Positions 7,942 to 12,925 of a DNA stretch of 12,925 bases are shown in pieces. This DNA is from an uncultured Treponema sp. (GTDB lineage Bacteria > Spirochaetota > Spirochaetia > Treponematales > Treponemataceae): positions 1 through 12,925 of the forward strand of contig NZ_CALHGC010000191.1 in NCBI RefSeq assembly GCF_938029485.1. The letters run 5' to 3'. The stretch's first letter is position 1, and each line of letters starts with the position of its first letter. Below the pieces are notes generated by a model. That model saw only the letters and a list, made by a program, of their open reading frames with translations. It made no database searches and had not been told where the DNA came from. A program made the translations under genes and the position numbers.

Positions 7942-8156
7942 ATTTGCCTCCTACAGTCTTTATGCGACGTTCGGAGTAAAACGGCTAAAGAAATGAAGAA
8001 AAAATCACCTTTTTTATTAAGTTAGGGTAAAAATACGAAAATGGCAGTGGTTTAAGCAGCAGCACGAATACCTCTTTGTCTCGGAAGCCTTGGACGTGCT
8101 GAAACATATTTTTCGTGAGAGACATAACCGGTGAACTTTTATTTCAAAGCTAAGCA

Positions 8157-8196
8157 CCTAAGAATAACGGCGGGTTCTTAGGGTGATAACCCTAAG
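8157..8196. other. Mutually exclusive hairpins (switch-like three-arm structure)
   Basis: cctaagaa (8157-8164) pairs with ttcttagg (8175-8182). The middle arm overlaps cttagggt (8177-8184), which pairs instead with accctaag (8189-8196) around a GATA tetraloop. Only one of the two stems can form at a time, the geometry of attenuators and some riboswitches. aataac (8163-8168) and gttatt (8199-8204) could close an outer stem. No U tract follows either stem, so a terminator role is not shown. The structure may instead be symmetric repeat DNA. Confidence 0.35.
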
Positions 8197-8223
8197 CGGT
8201 TATTTTGAAGATAGGAAGGGTCG

Positions 8224-8296
8224 AAGGGAAGGGAACCACCAACGAAGTTTCGAGGTGAAGAAACTTTTATCCGAAAAAAGTGTCTTTCCTTCCCTT
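8224..8296. other. Two-level hairpin upstream of the hpf promoter
   Basis: aagggaagggaa (8224-8235) pairs with tttccttccctt (8285-8296) over 12 positions with one G-U wobble. Within the loop, aagtttc (8245-8251) pairs with gaaactt (8260-8266). Purine-rich gaaggg repeats at about 8215-8233 allow slipped alternatives. The function is unknown. Confidence 0.35.
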
Positions 8297-8332
8297 ATCC
8301 ATTAGTTTTCACGAAAGTGTGCGGATTTTTCC

Positions 8333-8361
8333 TCGACTTTTTGCATTTTATTACGTATACT
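8333..8361 (+). promoter_or_regulatory. Probable sigma-70 promoter of hpf
   Basis: TCGACT (8333-8338) is a 4-of-6 -35 box, followed after exactly 17 bases by TATACT (8356-8361), a 5-of-6 -10 box. The start point would be near 8368, giving a leader of about 117 bases before the hpf ATG. Confidence 0.5.
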
Positions 8362-8374
8362 TAATAGAGAGAGC

Positions 8375-8403
8375 TTCTAAAAACGTGTTCCACCTTTTTA
8401 GAA
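8375..8403 (+). promoter_or_regulatory. Hairpin in the hpf leader
   Basis: ttctaaaaa (8375-8383) and tttttagaa (8395-8403) form a perfect 9-bp stem with an 11-base loop, close to the predicted 5' end of the hpf transcript. Its AT-rich stem and lack of a following U tract argue against a terminator. A 5' stabilising stem or a temperature- or factor-sensitive element is possible. Confidence 0.35.
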
Positions 8404-8484
8404 TGACTCGAAAGAAGGAACGCTTCAAAAGGTACTTAATTTTGCGGCACCTTCACACACCTGATACCGTATAGGAGGTCTCGT

Positions 8485-8772
8485 ATGAACATCAATTTAC
8501 AGGCGGTAAAATTTACGCTGGACGAAGATCAAAAAACCTTCGTACACAAGAAATTTGAACGGATTAAGTATGCGGAAGATTTAATTGTCGATATCCTCTG
8601 CACGATAAAATTCGACAAAAAGTTCACCTACGAATGTACCGTCAATTTTAAGGGCGGAACCGCACACGTTTCCACCGAAGATTATGACTTTAAAGCAGGG
8701 GTCAATAAATTGATGGATGTTTTAGATCAAAAAGTACGAAAGGAAAAAGATAAGATACAAGCTAAAAAATAA
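8485..8772 (+). CDS. hpf: Short-form ribosome hibernation promoting factor (HPF/RaiA family)
   Basis: This 95-residue cytosolic protein has the beta-alpha-beta-beta-beta-alpha pattern of HPF/YfiA: MNINLQAVKFTLDEDQKTFVHKKFERI, then DLIVDILCTIKFDKKFTYECTVNFKGGTAHVSTEDYDFKAGVNKLMDVLDQKVRKEKDKI. The basic, Lys-rich C-terminal helix fits binding in the decoding groove of the 30S subunit, where the family blocks tRNA and mRNA in stationary or stressed cells. It lacks the extra C-terminal dimerisation domain of long HPF. AGGAGG at 8473-8478 sits 6 bases before the ATG. It has its own promoter and a long leader, so separate stress control is plausible. RaiA versus HPF assignment is uncertain. Confidence 0.88.
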   Translation: MNINLQAVKFTLDEDQKTFVHKKFERIKYAEDLIVDILCTIKFDKKFTYECTVNFKGGTAHVSTEDYDFKAGVNKLMDVLDQKVRKEKDKIQAKK

Positions 8773-8779
8773 AAATATT

Positions 8780-8839
8780 CGGGCATTTCTATTCAAAACA
8801 CGATGAACTATGTTCAACTTGAGTGTTAGAAGGTGCCCG
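8780..8839. terminator. Large imperfect hairpin between convergent hpf and methyltransferase genes
   Basis: cgggca (8780-8785) pairs with tgcccg (8834-8839). Nested inside are aacac/gtgtt and tgaac-tat-gttca. Weakly T-rich tracts flank both sides (tttatt on plus; aatattttta read on minus). Placement between two convergent stops supports a bidirectional terminator. Confidence 0.5.
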
Positions 8840-8910
8840 TTTATTAAAAAAATAACATGGGGCAGGCTATGAGAGCGCCGCCGCAGATAGCTTACTGAAT
8901 TTGTCAAAAC

Positions 8911-11331
8911 TCAGGTTAAAAACTCATAATCCGCGCTCATTAAGTCCAGTCTTTTTTTAGTTACATTTCTGCATATATTAGATTCATCATTAGAGATCAA
9001 TATAAACTTACGGTTTCCTTTATCCTCTCTGTTTAATTCTACGCAAGCATGTCCTACCGTTCCACTGCCTGCAAAATAATCCATAACGATTGAGTTTTTA
9101 TTAGTTGTAGCCCTCATCAATTCTTTCATAAGCTTTAAAGGTTTCGGAGTAGAAAAATATTCACGGCTACCAAATAATTCTTTTATCTCGTCTTTTGCCG
9201 ATGAGGTGGTGCCAAAACAATCAAATATTTGCGGAATATCACTTGTTCTTTCTTTTAGCACACCATTTTCAATATACGGCTGCATTATTCTATTTAGCAA
9301 AGCTTTTTCAGTTCTGCGGCAAATAATAATATATTCATGCAAAACAACTTTTTTATCAGGTCGTACATTTCTATTAGCATCAAAAAAATCGTGCAGCTTT
9401 TTCCATTTATATACTTTAACTAAGTCTATGCCAAATATGTCAACGCATAATTTCGCAAGATTCTTTACTTCCCCCTCATCAATATTTATTACAAGAAAAC
9501 CTTGTTCCGATAACAGTGTATAAGAAAGATTAAGCCGTAATGCCATAAAATTGAGGAAACCTTCCTCATAGTCTCCATCTTTATACCCGATATAATCAAT
9601 ATGTGAATTATATGGCGGATCTATTAAAATTGAATCAATCTTTTCCTTATAGGCTTTTTGCATACTCAACAATGTAAATTTATTATCTGATTCAATTAAG
9701 TAGTTACTCCATTTTTCCCTAAACACCAGCTGTGCCGGACAGTTTGAAAAAGCATTATTATCAACGATAGTATCTCGATTTATCGATACGGTTTGTAACG
9801 ACTCACAATAAGCGAATGCCCATTCACCAATGTATGTGATTAAATCACTACAATATAAATTTTTTATAGAAGTACAATTTGTAAAGCAAGATTTGTTTAC
9901 TATATTTACATTATGCAAATTAAGTGCAGTCATCGCCCTACAACCGGAAAATGCTCCTCGTTCCAATGTTATCACCGACTCAGGAATATTTATTGTCCCT
10001 ACTGCTTTCCATGCCGGATAACATATCAGTTTTGACATATCCTTGTTGTAAAGAACACCATCAACGACTTTATAATCCGGACTTTTTGATTCAAACCGAA
10101 TATTTGTACAACCGACAAAAGGGTTGTAACCGATATCATTTAATGATTCCGGAAAAACGATAGTCTCAATTCCTTTACAATTCCAAAAGGAATTTCTATT
10201 TATTGTTTTAATTCCATCGAGAAGCTCAAGCCGTTTTGTTTTTATTTTATTCAATGCCCCTACAACCGAAGTTTTAAAACCATTGTAAATGACATCATCT
10301 TTAATATAATAAGCTTTAGATAAATTAATCAATTTCAACTTTGAACAACCGGAGAAAGGATTGTTTTCCATTTTTTCGAGAGATGCGGGCAAGGTAATTT
10401 TTTGCAACCTTTCACACAAATAAAAAGCATGCTTACAAATTATTATAACGCCTTCCGGAATTACAAATTCCGTTTCCTCACCTTTTATCGAATAATAAAT
10501 TAAAGTTTTTTTATCGGAAGTATATAAGGCACCATTTTCATATACATAAGCATTTGATTGCTGTGTAATTTCAATTACCGGACAGCCCGCAAAAGGGTTA
10601 TTTCCCATTAAGAGAACCGATTTTGGTATATTTACTTTTTTTAAATTTTTACAATTATAGAAAGTGTCGCCGCCCATATTAATTAATGAGTCGGGCAATA
10701 TTACTTCTTCTATGTACTGATTATCCCAAAAGGCTGAAGACTCAAGCTCTTCTATTCCGTCCGGTACAATAACGATCTTTGATTTACCAATATATTGCAT
10801 AACCCTATTTTCTTCAATAACAAAATCAGGAGCATCGTAATTAGTAATCAACCGCTTTCTCAGCTTAATCTTTTCTTTTTCTTCAAACAACCCATAATCA
10901 AAAATACTACCGTTTTTTATTTTGGTTTTATATTCAAGCAACCCGCTTACAAGCCTTGATTTGTAAAGAACCTTTTTATCGGTTAAACCATCTAAATTGA
11001 ATATCTCATCCCATACTGTAAATATAATTTCGTATCCTTTAAAATAAATTTTAGTTGGATCGTCAAGGAGCTTATAGTCATCGGTTTTATAACCAAGAGT
11101 TAACAGTCTGTTGATACATTCCAACTTTACAAAACTTTCATGTGTATCCAGTTCAAATACTTCTTCACTATTGATGTACACTTTTCGACTAGATGCATCA
11201 ATCTTTATATACACTTCATTTTCATATATTTTTTCAAAAACATCCGGTTCATGTTCAAAAAAACGCATAGCTACATATAAAGCAGTATACTTCATATTTT
11301 TACTTAATCTAGAATCACTTAATCCGGCCAT
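8911..11331 (-). CDS. BspA-type LRR protein fused to beta-class (type III Mod-like) adenine DNA methyltransferase
   Basis: One continuous 806-residue frame. Residues 1-165 are a charged domain I do not recognise. Residues about 188-533 are about a dozen BspA/LRR_5 repeats with the pattern aFxxCxxLxxixlPxSlxxigxxxF. Residues about 540-806 are an N6-adenine methyltransferase core: NYLIESDNKFTLLSMQKAYKEKIDSIL leads into motif IV DPPYN (571-575), then HEYIII (665-670), GTTSSAKDEIKELFG, and SAM-binding motif I DYFAGSGTVGHA (751-762) followed by ELNREDKGNRKFI. This IV-before-I order is beta class, as in type III Mod subunits. No signal peptide is present, so it should be cytoplasmic. The start overlaps the kinase gene end by 17 bases. 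No Res subunit is nearby. Chemistry is confident; the role of the LRR array is unknown. Confidence 0.9.
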   Translation of the reverse strand: MAGLSDSRLSKNMKYTALYVAMRFFEHEPDVFEKIYENEVYIKIDASSRKVYINSEEVFELDTHESFVKLECINRLLTLGYKTDDYKLLDDPTKIYFKGYEIIFTVWDEIFNLDGLTDKKVLYKSRLVSGLLEYKTKIKNGSIFDYGLFEEKEKIKLRKRLITNYDAPDFVIEENRVMQYIGKSKIVIVPDGIEELESSAFWDNQYIEEVILPDSLINMGGDTFYNCKNLKKVNIPKSVLLMGNNPFAGCPVIEITQQSNAYVYENGALYTSDKKTLIYYSIKGEETEFVIPEGVIIICKHAFYLCERLQKITLPASLEKMENNPFSGCSKLKLINLSKAYYIKDDVIYNGFKTSVVGALNKIKTKRLELLDGIKTINRNSFWNCKGIETIVFPESLNDIGYNPFVGCTNIRFESKSPDYKVVDGVLYNKDMSKLICYPAWKAVGTINIPESVITLERGAFSGCRAMTALNLHNVNIVNKSCFTNCTSIKNLYCSDLITYIGEWAFAYCESLQTVSINRDTIVDNNAFSNCPAQLVFREKWSNYLIESDNKFTLLSMQKAYKEKIDSILIDPPYNSHIDYIGYKDGDYEEGFLNFMALRLNLSYTLLSEQGFLVINIDEGEVKNLAKLCVDIFGIDLVKVYKWKKLHDFFDANRNVRPDKKVVLHEYIIICRRTEKALLNRIMQPYIENGVLKERTSDIPQIFDCFGTTSSAKDEIKELFGSREYFSTPKPLKLMKELMRATTNKNSIVMDYFAGSGTVGHACVELNREDKGNRKFILISNDESNICRNVTKKRLDLMSADYEFLT
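8914..9714 (-). other. DNA adenine methyltransferase domain of the fusion protein
   Basis: This codes for residues 540-806. Motif IV DPPY supplies the adenine amino group contacts and FAGSGT binds S-adenosylmethionine; both are intact, so catalysis is likely. Only about 25 residues separate HEYIIICRR (665-673) from TSDIPQIFDCFGTTS (696-710). In type III Mod proteins this stretch normally holds a target-recognition domain of a hundred residues or more. Sequence specificity may therefore come from elsewhere in the protein or from a partner. Confidence 0.85.
9733..10770 (-). repeat. Array of BspA-type leucine-rich repeats (protein level)
   Basis: This codes for residues about 188-533. Units of roughly 22-23 residues recur, for example AFWDNQYIEEVILPDSLINMG, FYNCKNLKKVNIPKSVLLMG, AFYLCERLQKITLPASLEKM, FWNCKGIETIVFPESLNDIG and AFAYCESLQTVSI. 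Degenerate insertions (VLYNKDMSKLICYP type) separate groups, as in other LRR_5 proteins. DNA identity between units is low, so the array is old and not a recent tandem expansion. Confidence 0.85.
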
Positions 11332-11902
11332 TTAGGGACAATTCCTTTATTATTTTTTCAACCACTGCTTCAGGTTTTAAATTAGATGTATCAATAACAA
11401 TAAATGGAAGATTTTTAGTTTTACAAAATTCTATCATTCGCTTATATATTATTTCAGATTTTTCCGCTTTAGAAATATCGCTGTCATTTTTATTTCTTGA
11501 GCGAAGGCGTTCAACTATTATTTCTGATGGAGAATATAAAACAACAGTCAATGTAGGCACACCGAGCTTTTGTATCAGCAATTCATATACTTCGGAATTA
11601 TTTTCACTACCGCTCCACGCATAATTAGATGCAAAATGCCTATCAGTAATAATGTTTTCATTTTTAAACAACTCGTACATATAAATACTCCCGAGTCCGT
11701 AAAACCAAGAAGTAAAAATACGATTGGGATTGGCATTAACCCTATCTCTAATTCTGATATACTCGTTGATTTCTCCTTCTGTCCTATCAAATAAATAATG
11801 CAGAGGTTTTTCTACAAACTTGTATCCCAGCCTTTCAGCCAGCATTTCGCACGTAGTTGACTTCCCGACTCCATCCATACCTTCAATTGATATATGGTTC
11901 AT
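11315..11902 (-). CDS. Thymidylate kinase-like P-loop nucleotide kinase
   Basis: About 195 residues from the preferred start. The N-terminus ISIEGMDGVGKSTTCEMLAERL is a dTMP kinase-type P-loop (GxDGxGKST). IITDRHFASNYAWSG matches the DRxxxSxxAY motif that positions the nucleotide. VVLYSPSEIIVERLRSR leads into a Lys/Asp-rich LID segment. The family phosphorylates dTMP or another (deoxy)nucleotide with ATP; the exact substrate is uncertain because the segment between P-loop and DRH diverges from housekeeping Tmk. The first in-frame ATG (11908) lies 2 bases from the AGAGGG site, while the second (11902) is 8 bases away, so 11902 is preferred. The gene end overlaps the LRR-methyltransferase start by 17 bases, so coupled translation is likely. 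Confidence 0.8.
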   Translation of the reverse strand: MNHISIEGMDGVGKSTTCEMLAERLGYKFVEKPLHYLFDRTEGEINEYIRIRDRVNANPNRIFTSWFYGLGSIYMYELFKNENIITDRHFASNYAWSGSENNSEVYELLIQKLGVPTLTVVLYSPSEIIVERLRSRNKNDSDISKAEKSEIIYKRMIEFCKTKNLPFIVIDTSNLKPEAVVEKIIKELSLNGRIK

Positions 11903-11904
11903 GT

Positions 11905-11964
11905 TCATTTCCCTCTAAGCATACAAGTTTTTCGATCATCAATATCCGGAATATCATAAATCAT
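11905..11964 (-). CDS. 19-codon mini-ORF coupled between nrdD and the kinase
   Basis: On the minus strand the nrdD stop overlaps an ATG (TGATG at 11966-11962). That ATG opens a 19-codon frame, MIYDIPDIDDRKTCMLRGK, whose TGA overlaps the first kinase ATG in ATGA. The upstream AGGGA inside the end of nrdD could serve as a ribosome binding site. It could be a real small protein, a translation-coupling leader, or chance in a 55-base gap. No homologue is recognised. Confidence 0.3.
   Translation of the reverse strand: MIYDIPDIDDRKTCMLRGK
11911..11916 (-). promoter_or_regulatory. Ribosome binding site that decides the kinase start
   Basis: AGAGGG on the minus strand is 8 bases upstream of ATG 11902 but only 2 bases from ATG 11908. 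This spacing favours 11902, which begins MNHISIEGMDGVGKS. Confidence 0.6.
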
Positions 11965-12925
11965 CAGTTTGTTTCCCTATTTAAACTTTCTTTCATTTTT
12001 CCCGGCGTGAAAAAGTTTTGTATTTCCAAATAACCGCTCACTCTCCTTATCCTCATAATATTACGACTTCCGCATTCGGGACAAACATCAAAAGTTCCCG
12101 ACGTACCGCAACCTTGGCACACATCTTTCGGGAAGTTAAAACCTAAATAATGGACACCGCATTCTACAGCGATTTCAACAAGCTCGTTTAATCCTACTGC
12201 ATTTCCAATCGGCGCTTCCGAAAGTTCCACATACGTGATAGATCCCCCATTTGCAAAGACATGGAAAGGCCCTTCCAGCTGAATTTTCTTATATGCAGGA
12301 AGTTTACTATCTACATCAATATGAAATGAATTTGTATAATAGCCTTTAGTCAAAATATCATGTTGAAACGACTGTTTATCGATTGCTATAAAAGACCCGC
12401 TTATTAATTCACCGCTCGTCGCCAATAATGAAAAATTGAGTTGATGTTTGTTTTTTTGTTCTTCCACATATTTACGCATAAACTTTACAAAATCCAATGC
12501 TACTGTGTATGCTTCTTTATCATCTTTCCAGAACTTTTTTCCTGTCAGCACTTCGACCGCTTCGGTTAAGCCGATAAATCCGATCGATAAAGTTCCATGC
12601 TTAAAAATATCGGACAAAGTATTTGCGTTAAAATTCTCGCACCAAAGATTATATTCAAGATTGGTCGGAAATAAATCCTTATCACTTTTACAGGTTTTAT
12701 AAAATCTATCCAATAATATATCAGTTGCAACATCTGCAACAGCAATCCATTTTTTCTTTAGTAAGCTAAATCTGTTTTCAACAGAAGAGTCATTACTGCT
12801 GTCCCTTACCGCCTCTAAAGCTAATCTTGGAAGGTTGATTGATATATTGCCGATATTGCTTCTCCCAACGGCGCCTTCTATTCCAAAAAGATCATCTGCG
12901 ACTCTTGTCCGGCACCCCATAATGG
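11964..12925 (-). CDS. nrdD: Anaerobic (class III) ribonucleoside-triphosphate reductase, C-terminal part
   Basis: The frame runs off the right edge; about 319 C-terminal residues are visible, less than half of a usual NrdD. The enzyme reduces ribonucleotides to deoxyribonucleotides with a glycyl radical under anoxic conditions. NIGNISINLPRLAL, HGTLSIGFIGLTEAVEVLTGKKFW and FHVFANGGSITYVELSEAP are class III landmarks. MGCRTR at the visible start probably holds the active-site thiyl cysteine. A CQGC...CPEC zinc site precedes RRVSGYL, whose glycine (codon at 12033-12035) is the radical site; Ser replaces the more usual Cys beside it. The protein then ends normally. The activase nrdG is not the next gene; a kinase follows, after a 55-base gap. 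Confidence 0.95.
   Translation of the reverse strand, partial: IMGCRTRVADDLFGIEGAVGRSNIGNISINLPRLALEAVRDSSNDSSVENRFSLLKKKWIAVADVATDILLDRFYKTCKSDKDLFPTNLEYNLWCENFNANTLSDIFKHGTLSIGFIGLTEAVEVLTGKKFWKDDKEAYTVALDFVKFMRKYVEEQKNKHQLNFSLLATSGELISGSFIAIDKQSFQHDILTKGYYTNSFHIDVDSKLPAYKKIQLEGPFHVFANGGSITYVELSEAPIGNAVGLNELVEIAVECGVHYLGFNFPKDVCQGCGTSGTFDVCPECGSRNIMRIRRVSGYLEIQNFFTPGKMKESLNRETN

Larger units (their letters stand above)
7954..8332. other. Gene-free structured intergenic region
   Basis: No frame here has a start, a ribosome binding site and a recognisable product. On the minus strand a 46-codon ATG frame (8125 to 7985) and an overlapping frame ending RQRGIRAAA are open, but neither has a ribosome binding site. 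The right half holds several potential hairpins, listed separately. The region could be a non-coding RNA, a long leader, a decayed repeat copy, or simply the spacing between the divergent nuclease and hpf promoters. Confidence 0.35.

Noticed and set aside
7985..8125. Minus-strand 46-codon frame and an overlapping frame ending RQRGIRAAA
   Set aside because: No ribosome binding site and no domain. They more likely reflect a repeat or structured DNA than a gene.
8157..8204. Integron attC site
   Set aside because: The stem-loop shape was tempting because some Treponema carry integrons, but the RYYYAAC and GTTRRRY core boxes are not in the right places and there is no cassette arrangement.
8280..8474. 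GTG-started frame of 64 codons before hpf
   Set aside because: It has no ribosome binding site, spans the predicted hpf promoter and a hairpin, and its translation resembles no protein.
9733..10770. CRISPR or DNA-level tandem repeat
   Set aside because: The periodicity exists only in the protein; the DNA units are diverged and have no spacer pattern.
8911..12925. Type III restriction-modification locus
   Set aside because: No Res helicase/nuclease gene is present beside the methyltransferase within the window; the neighbours are a kinase and nrdD on one side and hpf on the other.

Overview
The window looks like chromosome from a host-associated spirochaete, most likely an oral-type Treponema. 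The reasons are the selenocysteine genes selA and selB, the BspA-type leucine-rich repeats, an anaerobic ribonucleotide reductase, an orphan Rpn/PD-(D/E)XK nuclease and codon use of intermediate GC. Species assignment is inference.

Layout: (1) 1-300 holds the tail of an unidentified plus-strand gene, then a minus-strand tRNA-Leu(GAG) with a clean promoter and an intrinsic terminator. (2) 342-481 is a nested palindromic element with 16-bp outer and 18-bp inner arms. (3) 553-6982 is a plus-strand block: tRNA-dihydrouridine synthase, a secreted protein with a CBM48/E-set-like C-terminus, a MATE transporter, selA and selB. The last three are close-packed and probably co-transcribed. SelA makes Sec-tRNA(Sec) and SelB delivers it to the ribosome, so the organism should make selenoproteins. 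(4) A long inverted repeat separates selB from a convergent minus-strand Rpn-family nuclease. (5) About 540 bases without a convincing gene (7942-8484) contain strong potential RNA secondary structure and the promoter and leader of hpf, which encodes a short ribosome hibernation factor. (6) 8911-12925 is a visibly AT-richer minus-strand block. In transcription order it holds the C-terminal part of nrdD, a 19-codon mini-ORF coupled at both ends, a thymidylate-kinase-like P-loop kinase, and an 806-residue fusion protein.

The most unusual item is the fusion protein. It has an uncharacterised N-terminal domain, then about a dozen BspA-type leucine-rich repeats, then a beta-class (type III Mod-like) adenine DNA methyltransferase core with DPPY and FAGSGT motifs. 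It has no signal peptide, although this repeat type is best known from surface proteins. The methyltransferase core appears to lack most of the usual target-recognition domain, and no restriction subunit is visible. It lies in one overlapping gene string with a nucleotide kinase and an anaerobic RNR, which suggests a link to DNA or nucleotide metabolism, or acquisition from a phage-like source. I know of no characterised system of this architecture; that judgement is from memory, not from a search.
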